From JBBIQS01 sp037442205 (lineage in GTDB: Bacteria; Myxococcota; Myxococcia; Myxococcales; UBA5297): DNA of 44,486 bases. The notes below the pieces were generated by a model. The model saw nothing but the letters and a program-made list of their open reading frames with translations. It had not been told where the DNA came from and made no database searches. Shown piece after piece: positions 30,886-38,033 of the stretch (position 1 is the stretch's first letter; every line of letters begins with the position of its first letter). The position numbers were made by a program, and so were the translations under genes. The stretch lies in the NCBI GenBank assembly GCA_037442205.1, contig JBBIQS010000069.1, positions 1 to 44,486 of the forward strand, written 5' to 3'.

Positions 30886-32946
30886 CTACGGAAGGCAGGT
30901 CCCGCCCACGTCGCGCCCGCCGCACTTCGACGAAGCCTTGCAGGTGAGGCCCGGGCAGCACGGGTTCACGAGGGTCCCGGAGTTCGAGAGACAGCCTCCG
31001 AAGCCCTCGGGCGCGCAGGAAGCCGGCAGCGAGTAACCGGTCCCCGCGTAGTCCGACTGCGTGATGCAGACCTGCGTCGTGCCGCTGCACGCGCAGCTTC
31101 CCCCGGCGCCCAGCGGCACGCAGGCTCGTGTCGAGCCCATCCAACCGCCGGGACAGGTCTGGCCCCCTCCGCCGCCGCCGCTGGTCGGCTCGGTGCAGAC
31201 TCCCGCATTGCAGATCTGCCCATCGCCGCAGCACTGGTCTGCGCACCACTCCCGGCCCGGCGGGCAGCCACAGGCCCCCGCGACGCAGCTCGCCCCCTCG
31301 AGGCAGCACTCGCCGCCGCACTCGACGGGGTGGCCGGCGGGACACTGGCACTTGCCGCCCGTGCAAGAGATGCCCGAAGCGCAGCAACTGGATCCGCAGG
31401 CTGGCTCCAGACCCGTGGGCCCCTGGCAGGCGCCGACGCACTGGCCGTCCTGACACACGGTGCCGTAGCCGCAGCAGCTCGCTCCGCAGGGGATGGGCGC
31501 GTCGATGAAACAGCCGCAGGAATCGCCCTCGCAGATCTGGGACTCGCAGCACTTCCCCCCACAGAGGGTCCCGGTGGAGGCCGGACAACAGCCAACCCCG
31601 CCGGTGCAGACCAGCGAGGCCTCACAGAATCCGGCGCCGCAGGCCGGCCCCGGGGCGTGCGTGCTGGGGACCTTCGCGCCTGGGAGTCTGCACTGGCGAG
31701 AGGCGCCGGCAACGCAGGTCGAGCCGTCGGGGCAGCAGGGGCCAAGCCCCGAGCAGGAAACCGAGTTTGGAGAGGTGCAGCTGCCAGGGGCGACCGCGGC
31801 GACGCAGGCCCCGTTTCCTGCGCAGAGGGTCCCCGCCGAGCAGCAGCTCCCGTCCCCGCACTCCACCGCGCCGGCCGCCGCACAGGGTCCGGCCGTCGAG
31901 CTGGCGATCCGGCAATGGCCGGCGGCATCGCAGCTGCTTCCGACCGGGCAGCAGCGGACCGGCATCCGGTCGTCGAATCGCCACAGGCCCACGGTGTCGG
32001 GAGTGAGCGGCAGGTGAGCCGCCGCGAAGCTCGCCTTGACCTGGGCCTCGGTGAGCGCCGAGGCGACGACGCGAACCTCGTCGAGGACTCCGGGGAACAG
32101 CTGGGTGCAGTCGCCGGAGGTGCGCCCGAAGAGCAGCCGGCTCTGTGCGGTCCACGGAGGCGCCGCCGTCGGACACGAGCCGATCAACTTGCCGTCCAGA
32201 TAGATCGTCGACCGCCCCGAGCCGTAGACCCCGGTGGCCAGGTGCCAGGCCTGGTCGTGGGGAGGCGACGGCGCGCCAAACGGATTGCACCCGTTGAACT
32301 CGAGCTGGCTCGGATAGAGGTGGAAGAGGAGGAAGAATGGCGAGCTGTTCGGTTCGAGCTCGAGGAACGACGACGCGTTGGGATAGGACTCGCGGTACCA
32401 GACCTCCAGAGTCACGTCCCCGCCGACTGGGAAGCCGCCGGTCGGCGCGCTCGCCACCTCGGAGCCGCACGGCCCGGTCGCCGCCAGGTAGGTGAGCCCT
32501 CCGCTGCCATTGCCCTCGGTGAAGGTGGCGGGCGCGGCGATCGAGGCGTGGTTTCCCTGAGCGGACTCGTCGAGCGCGGTGCACCCGGCCGAGCAGTCGG
32601 GAAGCGCGCTGCAGGCCACCGGCGCCGAGGCCGGGCAGGATTCCAGCTCCGCCAACTTCACGCAGCTCCCCGCATCGAACGCTCCTCCGCCGAAGCAGGT
32701 GTTTCCAGAAGGACAGCAGTACTCGCCGCAGGCGACCGGGTGGTCCCCGGGGCAGCTCGGCGGCGCGATCGAGGCCACCGGCGAGCTCGGAGAAGGGCGC
32801 GAGGTTCCCGCTTGAGCGGGGTCGGAGACATGGGTGGACCGGTTTTCGGGCGAGGACGACCCGAGGCACCCGCCGCACCCGGCGGTCAGCTGGGCGACCA
32901 GCGCCAGGAGGCAGGAAAGGAGCGCTGGTTTCGACGGAAGGCGCAT
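30886..32946 (-). CDS. Cys-rich lipoprotein with LamG-like domain
   Basis: The 686-residue protein begins with a lipoprotein signal (MRLPSKPALLSCLLALVAQL, then TAGCGG). A Ser/Pro linker leads to a Cys pair (VACGEYCCPSGNTC), then a concanavalin-like LamG_3 domain at about 130-320: GGDVTLEVWYRESYPNASSF, AWHLATGVYGSGRSTIYLDG and FPGVLDEVRVVASALTEAQV are typical. The C-terminal half is a chain of CCxxGxxC-type modules (GDGSCCSAGTLCAGNGAC, CGGECCLEGASCVAGAC) resembling dickkopf/EGF-like units, ending CGGRDVGGTCLP. LamG folds usually bind glycans, so a surface adhesin is plausible. Its 3' end is 266 bases from the converging gene at 29381; that gap holds nothing recognisable. Confidence 0.83.
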   Translation of the reverse strand: MRLPSKPALLSCLLALVAQLTAGCGGCLGSSSPENRSTHVSDPAQAGTSRPSPSSPVASIAPPSCPGDHPVACGEYCCPSGNTCFGGGAFDAGSCVKLAELESCPASAPVACSALPDCSAGCTALDESAQGNHASIAAPATFTEGNGSGGLTYLAATGPCGSEVASAPTGGFPVGGDVTLEVWYRESYPNASSFLELEPNSSPFFLLFHLYPSQLEFNGCNPFGAPSPPHDQAWHLATGVYGSGRSTIYLDGKLIGSCPTAAPPWTAQSRLLFGRTSGDCTQLFPGVLDEVRVVASALTEAQVKASFAAAHLPLTPDTVGLWRFDDRMPVRCCPVGSSCDAAGHCRIASSTAGPCAAAGAVECGDGSCCSAGTLCAGNGACVAAVAPGSCTSPNSVSCSGLGPCCPDGSTCVAGASRQCRLPGAKVPSTHAPGPACGAGFCEASLVCTGGVGCCPASTGTLCGGKCCESQICEGDSCGCFIDAPIPCGASCCGYGTVCQDGQCVGACQGPTGLEPACGSSCCASGISCTGGKCQCPAGHPVECGGECCLEGASCVAGACGCPPGREWCADQCCGDGQICNAGVCTEPTSGGGGGGQTCPGGWMGSTRACVPLGAGGSCACSGTTQVCITQSDYAGTGYSLPASCAPEGFGGCLSNSGTLVNPCCPGLTCKASSKCGGRDVGGTCLP

Positions 32947-33384
32947 CGGTCACCCTTGAAGCAAGCTCGGCTGAGCCGGTCGAATCCAGTGAGCCTGGGT
33001 ATTGAATGGCCCGTCGGCGATCCTCTCGCAGGCTGGCGGCCGGTTCGCTGCTCCGGCACCGGCCTCTTCACATTACCTGAGGACCGGCACCGGCGAGGTT
33101 CCAGCCATCCCGAAGCAGTCCTTCGCCCAGCCCTGGACTGGCAGACCGCGCCGCGGAACGTTCCGCACCAGCCGCCCAGGGATTGCGGCGCTCCGGGCGC
33201 AAATCGCCTCCAGCAGCTTCGCGGCTCGGAGCATCAGCCCGGCCGCCTGGTTGGCGGAGTCGGCGACGCGGCCGAAGGCGCGGCGAGTTCTCTCTGCTTG
33301 ACTGCTTGACCCGGCGCTGCCGCGCCTACGCGGCTGATTCCTCACGAGTTTGCCGAGCGCGCGGCAACGGTGGTATCCAGCCTC
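32947..33384. other. Intergenic region with a 14-base palindrome
   Basis: The 438 bases between two divergent lipoprotein genes contain a perfect palindrome, GCGGAACGTTCCGC (33153-33166), which could bind a dimeric regulator and shares the TTCC/GGAA half-site idea with the site at 28078. Short frames do not look like protein. Confidence 0.4.
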
Positions 33385-34500
33385 ATGCGAGCGGAACTTC
33401 CGCGAGGGATTGTCGGCAAGGTGGGAACCTTGCTCCTCTGCGCGGGCCTTCTTTCAGGCTGCGAGTTCCTGATCGGCCCCTCCGGGGAGGCCGGGGATGC
33501 CGGCTCGGCGGAGCTGCCCGACGCGGCTGGCTCCGCGGACGGCTCGGTTCCCGACGGCCCCCCACTCAGCGTCAGGGTCGAGACCTGGGCCTCTGGGCGA
33601 AGCCGGCCCGGGGCGCGCTCGACGGTCGGATTCCGCGCCTGGCGCGGCGGAGTCGCGGCCTTTGGAAACAAGGTCTACTGGGTCGAGAGTGGCGCCAATC
33701 CCGGCCTCTACAGCGCCCCCGCCGACGCCTGCTCCGGCGACTGCGTCACCCAGGTGGCGACCTTCACCCGCCCGAGCGCGGCCAGCGTCAGCGGAAGCCT
33801 GCTGCTGGTCGCCGACGTCTCGCGCCTCAAGCGGTTCGATCTCTCCAGCGGCGCTCTGGACACCGTGGCCAGCGACGCTCAGGAGATCGGGTTGGTCGGC
33901 GCCGGCCCCGCCTCCGCGTTCTGGACCTCCGGGGACGGCAACGCCATCCAACAGACCCAGTACGGCGGCAACACCAACCTGTTCCTCAACTCCAACGGAA
34001 CGCCGGTGGCCATGGCGGTGGCGGCCGGGCGGTTGTACTGGGCGGGCGTCGACATGTCCGGGCTGATCGGCAACTTCTACGTGATCGGCACCGACCGCAC
34101 CGGCTTCGACTTGGTGACCGCTTTCTCGAGCGGCTTCCAGACCGCGGCCGGCAACGCGAGCTATCTCTATTACGCCAAGGACAACCCGGTGACGGTGCAT
34201 CGGCTGGGGATCGCCAGCGGGCTGGTGGACGACCTGGGGCAGAGCGCCGGAGGCGTGTCGGATTTCTTCGTCGACAGCACCTATGCCTACTGGGTCGAGC
34301 GCGGCACCTCGCCCGACTACGCCAACGGCCGGGTGCGGCGCGTCGCGCACGACTCGACGAAGCCGGAGACGCTGGCGGTCTCGGTGGTCCGGCCGGTCGC
34401 GCTGAGCGTGCTGGGAAACCAGGTCTTCGTCGCCAGCGGCGGCACCTCGGCGGCCGGCTATGCCGACGGCGCCATCCTGCGCCTCACCCTGGGGCAGTAG
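33385..34500 (+). CDS. Propeller-like lipoprotein, source of the partial duplicate downstream
   Basis: The 371-residue lipoprotein starts MRAELPRGIVGKVGTLLLCA, then GLLSGC with the lipid Cys, then a Gly/Asp/Ala linker. The mature part repeats strand units of about 45-50 residues with GxxxYWVE/YWAG cores (GNKVYWVESGANPGLYSAP; AGRLYWAGVDMSGLIGNFY; STYAYWVERGTSPDYANGRV), typical of bacterial propellers of unknown ligand. The stretch from 34078 to the stop is present a second time at 35391-35813 with only a handful of differences. ATG 33385 was chosen over the GTG at 33370. Function unknown. Confidence 0.82.
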   Translation: MRAELPRGIVGKVGTLLLCAGLLSGCEFLIGPSGEAGDAGSAELPDAAGSADGSVPDGPPLSVRVETWASGRSRPGARSTVGFRAWRGGVAAFGNKVYWVESGANPGLYSAPADACSGDCVTQVATFTRPSAASVSGSLLLVADVSRLKRFDLSSGALDTVASDAQEIGLVGAGPASAFWTSGDGNAIQQTQYGGNTNLFLNSNGTPVAMAVAAGRLYWAGVDMSGLIGNFYVIGTDRTGFDLVTAFSSGFQTAAGNASYLYYAKDNPVTVHRLGIASGLVDDLGQSAGGVSDFFVDSTYAYWVERGTSPDYANGRVRRVAHDSTKPETLAVSVVRPVALSVLGNQVFVASGGTSAAGYADGAILRLTLGQ

Positions 34501-34637
34501 CGCGCGGGGCGACGGTCGCTTTCCCTCGAGCGGGGCGAGGGATCGGAGTCGCGGCAGTGACCCCTCACACGAGCAGGCCCCCGCTCCCGGCGGGCGCTGT
34601 TCGCGCACCGGGCTCATCGATCCGGGACCTTCGCATT

Positions 34638-34722
34638 CCGCGGCGGCGGTCATGGAACCTAGAGACAGGTCCGCGAGCTGGACACTCGCGGCCTGGAATG
34701 TAGAAGGCGGTCCGCGACGCCA
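34638..34722 (+). repeat. Direct repeat R1 with hairpin
   Basis: The first 61 bases (34638-34698) are identical to 35304-35364, and similarity continues to 34722 (ending GCGACGCCA in both). Inside lies a bulged hairpin: CAGG-T-CCGCGAG (34666-34677), loop CTGGACA, then CTCGCGGCCTG (34685-34695). The short motif TCCGGGACC also precedes both copies (34621 and 35281). It lies directly before the toxin remnant. Confidence 0.8.
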
Positions 34723-34854
34723 CAAGCGAGGAATCCCGCGCTCCGCCGGGTGCTGATGCCCAGGACCAACAGCCACGTCTACTTCTATCTCGACGAGCAA
34801 GCCGGGGTACTGTTGGTGCGGGACGCCGCGCGCAAGCGGCCGCCGAAGCTCTAG
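34720..34854 (+). pseudogene. C-terminal remnant of a RelE/ParE-type toxin
   Basis: The frame reads ARNPALRRVLMPRTNSHVYF and then YLDEQAGVLLVRDAARKRPP, ending KL and a stop at 34854. The RRVLxPRTxxHVYFxxDE...(K/G)xxPKL pattern is the usual C-terminal half of RelE/ParE-superfamily toxins. The frame begins at the edge of repeat R1, so the N-terminal half has been lost, presumably in the rearrangement. An internal ATG at 34756 would give only 32 residues. No antitoxin gene is seen. Confidence 0.55.
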
Positions 34855-34940
34855 AACGCCGGCATGCAAGCGAAGGCGTATCTACTTGGCCTTCAATCCT
34901 CGCCGAAGGCCGTAGGGATCAAAAACCGGAGGGCAGACCA

Positions 34941-35261
34941 GTGAGCGTGTACGATCACTACGAGCCCAATCCAGTCGTCTGCCCCGAGTGCGGCGGCGAG
35001 ATTCGAGGATGGACGGGCCGTGACGGTCCCAACAGGTTCCTCGTCTGGCGCCAAGAGTGTCCCGTACCCATTGAGCATCGGGTTGACGCGGAGTTGAGGC
35101 TCGCGGAGAAGGACCTGCTCAAGCTTCGCCTCCCGCCCCGCTTCCTGATCGAAGCCGCTGGCCAGCATCACACCGCAGAAGCTACGGGCATCTGCGACGA
35201 GAGAGGCGTGTGGTGCGAGACCCGATTGCACCATGGCAGGTGGACCTGCTCGATCTTGTGA
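34941..35261 (+). CDS. Small zinc-ribbon-like protein of unknown function
   Basis: The 106-residue protein starts with GTG behind a good ribosome site (GGAGGG, eight bases upstream). It reads MSVYDHYEPNPVVCPECGGE, giving a CPxC knuckle, then GRDGPNRFLVWRQECP, a charged middle (LPPRFLIEAAGQHHTAEATG) and ICDERGVWC near the end, which may supply further zinc ligands. I recall similar small CPxCG...GPNxxxVWRQ proteins in Myxococcota and other large-genome bacteria, without known function. The gene stands alone between repeats R1 and R2, like the cargo of a small mobile cassette. The opposite-strand frame over the same region is a shadow. Confidence 0.7.
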   Translation: MSVYDHYEPNPVVCPECGGEIRGWTGRDGPNRFLVWRQECPVPIEHRVDAELRLAEKDLLKLRLPPRFLIEAAGQHHTAEATGICDERGVWCETRLHHGRWTCSIL

Positions 35262-35303
35262 TCCGACTGAGCCCGATTCTTCCGGGACCGGTCTCTACCT
35301 TGT

Positions 35304-35390
35304 CCGCGGCGGCGGTCATGGAACCTAGAGACAGGTCCGCGAGCTGGACACTCGCGGCCTGGAACGTGAAGGGGGGGGTCCGCGACGCCA
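35304..35390 (+). repeat. Direct repeat R2 with hairpin
   Basis: Its first 61 bases equal R1, with the same bulged hairpin at 35332-35361. The tail has a run of eight G (35371-35378) and again ends GCGACGCCA. The duplicated fragment of the propeller lipoprotein gene begins at the very next base. Confidence 0.8.
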
Positions 35391-35813
35391 TACGTCATCG
35401 GCACCGACCGCACCGGCTTCGACTTGGTGACCGCTTTCTCGAGCGGCTTCCAGACCGCGGCCGGCAACGCGAGCTATCTCTATTACGCCAAGGACAACCC
35501 GGTGACGGTGCATCGGCTGGGGATCGCCAGCGGGCTGGTGGACGACCTGGGGCAGAGCGCCGGAGGCGTGTCGGATTTCTTCGTCGACAGCACCTATGCC
35601 TACTGGGTCGAGCGCGGCACCTCGCCCGACTACGCCAACGGCCGGGTGCGGCGCGTCGCGCACGACTCGACGAAGCCGGAGACGCTGGCGGTCTCGGTGG
35701 TCCGGCCGGTCGCGCTGGGCGTGCTGGGAAACCGGGTCTTCGTCGCCAGCGGCGGCACCTCGGCGGCCGGCTATGCCGACGGCGCCATCCTGCGGCTCAC
35801 CCTGGGCCAGTAG
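35391..35813 (+). pseudogene. Truncated duplicate of the 3' part of the propeller lipoprotein gene
   Basis: These 423 bases repeat 34078-34500, from YVIGTDRTGFD to the end LTLGQ and stop, with only a few substitutions (for example AGC to GGC in ALSVLG/ALGVLG and CAG to CGG in NQVF/NRVF). The frame stays open but lacks the signal peptide, linker and N-terminal propeller units, and there is no plausible start: the junction at 35391 joins repeat R2 directly. Similarity ends within about ten bases of the stop. It is a recent partial duplication and is almost certainly not functional on its own. Confidence 0.85.
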
Positions 35814-35952
35814 CGCGCGGGCCGCCCGACGAAGCCGCCGAAGCGAACCCAGCCCGCGCCGTCCAGCCGTTGATCCTTGTCCGCCGAAGGAGCTTGGGAC
35901 TAGGTTGATTCGAACCTCGAACCATCGAGGGATGCACGTCTCGGAGGCCTCC

Positions 35953-36534
35953 ATGATTTCGCGCTTCGGCCCCATGCTCGTGACCCTGGCGTTGGTTGGA
36001 TGCGGCCTCCTTCCCAACGGGAAGAACGAGACGCCCAAGACCTGCACCGCCAACGTCCTCAACGTGCAGGGGACCCAGCTCGACAAGTCCCCGGTGGCCG
36101 TCGCCGACCAGTGCGTGGGCTTCGAGTACCTGACCGCATCGAGCTTCAAGTTCACGTTCAATCCTGCGGGCGCGGTCGACACCTTCACCGTCGAGGGGCG
36201 GAACCTAAAGGATCTCGATCTCAACACCGTCGGCGACTACGCCTGCAGCTTCAACGGCGGCGACCTGACCGCGGTCGGCACCCCCACCGATCACAACTCC
36301 GCGTACGACGGCGGGGCCATCGTCAGCTACAACCAGAACACCGCGGTGGCTGGGGATTGTCTCCATGCCTCGTGCAAGGTCTCGGTCACCAGCGCCGCGA
36401 GCTCCGGACAGCTGAGCCTCCATTTCACAGGCCACCTGGCGCGGGGAAAGGCCGGGGCCGTCCCGCCCTTCTACTGCGACTACGTGGACCTCGCCTTCGA
36501 CCTGCAGGTGAAGGTGACGCCGCCCCTGAATTGA
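35953..36534 (+). CDS. Lipoprotein of unknown function
   Basis: The 193-residue protein has a lipoprotein signal (MISRFGPMLVTLALVGCG, lipid Cys17) and a mature domain of predicted beta strands (FEYLTASSFKFTFNPAGAVD, GQLSLHFTGHLARGKAGAVP) with five cysteines that could form disulfides (CTANV, DQCVG, YACSF, GDCLHASC, FYCDY). GGAGG lies six bases before ATG 35953. A frame extending upstream through the duplicated segment is rejected because it is the wrong frame of that segment. No family recognised. Confidence 0.78.
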   Translation: MISRFGPMLVTLALVGCGLLPNGKNETPKTCTANVLNVQGTQLDKSPVAVADQCVGFEYLTASSFKFTFNPAGAVDTFTVEGRNLKDLDLNTVGDYACSFNGGDLTAVGTPTDHNSAYDGGAIVSYNQNTAVAGDCLHASCKVSVTSAASSGQLSLHFTGHLARGKAGAVPPFYCDYVDLAFDLQVKVTPPLN

Positions 36535-36615
36535 GCGCGGCTCAATCGACCGCTGACTTTGTGCTGCGATTGGCCTGCGGTGCCGCCCTCGTCGAGGTCC
36601 GATACCGGTCTCCGC

Positions 36616-36654
36616 CCTGTGGGGCGGCGCGGCGTCGCTGCCCTGCCCCACAGG
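36616..36654 (+). terminator. Hairpin after the small lipoprotein gene
   Basis: CCTGTGGGGC (36616-36625) and GCCCCACAGG (36645-36654) are perfect 10-base complements; the 19-base loop can itself pair in part. It lies 82 bases after the stop codon and ahead of sbcD. No T-run, so termination is probable rather than certain. Confidence 0.45.
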
Positions 36655-36785
36655 CAGCCCGCACTGCGCCTTCCCGTGCGGCCCTGACGCCGCCAGCCCT
36701 AGCAAATCCCCAGTCACTCCGCACCCTTGCCCCGAGCGTCAGCCCCATCGCGTAGGATGCGCCCGGTCGAAAGAAGGGAGCGCCG

Positions 36786-38033
36786 ATGCGGCTCATCCAC
36801 ACCTCGGACTGGCACCTCGGGCACACCCTGCACGACCTATCGCGCCGTGCCGAGCACCTGGCCTTCTTCGACTGGCTGCTCGACCGCCTCGAGTCGCTCG
36901 CCGCCGACGCGCTGCTGGTTGCCGGCGACGTCTTCGACACCGCCAATCCCTCGGCCGAGGCCCAGGCCGATTTCTACGAGTTCCTCGCCCGAGCCCGCGC
37001 GCGCCTACCCAAGCTCGACCTGGTGGTCATCGGCGGGAACCACGACTCGGCCTCCCGGCTCGACGCGCCCGAGCCAGTGCTGCGCGCCCACGGGGTGAAG
37101 GTGGTCGGAGGGCTTCCCCGGCGCTCCGACGGCTCGCTCGACGCCGACCGGCTGCTCTGCCCGCTCACCGACGCCGCGGGGAAGGTCGCCGCCCAGGTGA
37201 TCGCCGTGCCCTTCCTGCGCCCGGCCGATCTTCCCACGGTGCCGGAGGCGGAGGGAGATCCGCTGGTCGAGGGCGTCCGCCGCCTCTACGCCGAGGCGGT
37301 CGCGGCGGCGGAGAAACGGCGCGCTCCTGGGCAGGCCCTCATCGCGATGGGCCACCTCTATCTGGTGGGGACGCAGCTCTCCGAGCGGAGCGAGCGCAAG
37401 ATCCTCGGTGGGAACCAGCACGCCCTGCCGCACGACCTGTTTCCCGAGTCTCTCTCCTACGTTGCGCTCGGGCACCTGCACCTGCCGCAGAAGGTCGGCC
37501 GCGATTCGATCCGCTATTCGGGCTCGCCGATTCCGCTGTCGTTCAGCGAGATTTCCTACCCGCATCAGATTTGCATCGTCGATTTCGAAGGAGAGCAGCT
37601 GCGCGAGCTCCGCACCGAACGGATTCCGCGCTCGGTGGAGCTTCTGCAGCTCCCGGCCGACGGGCCAAAGCCGCTCGACGAAGTGCTGCCGCTGCTCGCC
37701 GCGTTGAAGGCGCCGGCCTCGGTGCCGGTGGAGCGGCGGCCGATCCTCGAGGTGCAGGTGCGGCTTCCCCAGCCGGAGCCGACGCTGCGCGCCTCGATCG
37801 AGAAGGCCCTCGAAGGAAAGGGAGTGCGGCTGGCGCGCATCGCGACCGAGTACGCGGGCACCGGCCAGTCCCTGGCCGACGCCGCGCCGCGCAAGGCGCT
37901 GCGCGACCTGAATCCGGAGGAGGTCTTCCGGCTGCGCTGGGCCCGCGAGCACGAGGGCGAGCCGCCTCAGGAACTGCTGGCCGCCTTCCGCGAGCTGATC
38001 GAAGACGCCCACGCCAGCGAGGAGGCGGCATGA
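36786..38033 (+). CDS. sbcD: SbcD exonuclease subunit
   Basis: The 415-residue metallophosphoesterase forms the Mre11-like nuclease of the SbcCD complex, which opens hairpins and processes protein-blocked or broken DNA ends. Metal-binding motifs are present: HTSDWHLGH (Asp8, His10), VAGDVFDTANPS (Asp48), GGNHDSASR (Asn85, His86), and the later LGHLHLPQ. The SbcD-specific strand YSGSPIPLSFSE precedes the C-terminal capping region. GAAGGGAG supplies the ribosome site for ATG 36786. Its stop overlaps the start of sbcC (ATGA), so the two are translationally coupled. Confidence 0.97.
   Translation: MRLIHTSDWHLGHTLHDLSRRAEHLAFFDWLLDRLESLAADALLVAGDVFDTANPSAEAQADFYEFLARARARLPKLDLVVIGGNHDSASRLDAPEPVLRAHGVKVVGGLPRRSDGSLDADRLLCPLTDAAGKVAAQVIAVPFLRPADLPTVPEAEGDPLVEGVRRLYAEAVAAAEKRRAPGQALIAMGHLYLVGTQLSERSERKILGGNQHALPHDLFPESLSYVALGHLHLPQKVGRDSIRYSGSPIPLSFSEISYPHQICIVDFEGEQLRELRTERIPRSVELLQLPADGPKPLDEVLPLLAALKAPASVPVERRPILEVQVRLPQPEPTLRASIEKALEGKGVRLARIATEYAGTGQSLADAAPRKALRDLNPEEVFRLRWAREHEGEPPQELLAAFRELIEDAHASEEAA

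Noticed and set aside
33073..33345. 90-codon minus-strand frame between lipoprotein genes
   Set aside because: No ribosome site, no domain, and composition like other shadow frames.
34638..35390. R1 and R2 as integron attC sites
   Set aside because: They form bulged hairpins, but the RYYYAAC and GTTRRRY end boxes expected of attC are absent, and no integrase is seen.
36535..36785. RNA gene suggested by the hairpin before sbcD
   Set aside because: A single 10-bp stem after a stop codon is better explained as a terminator; no conserved RNA family is recognised.
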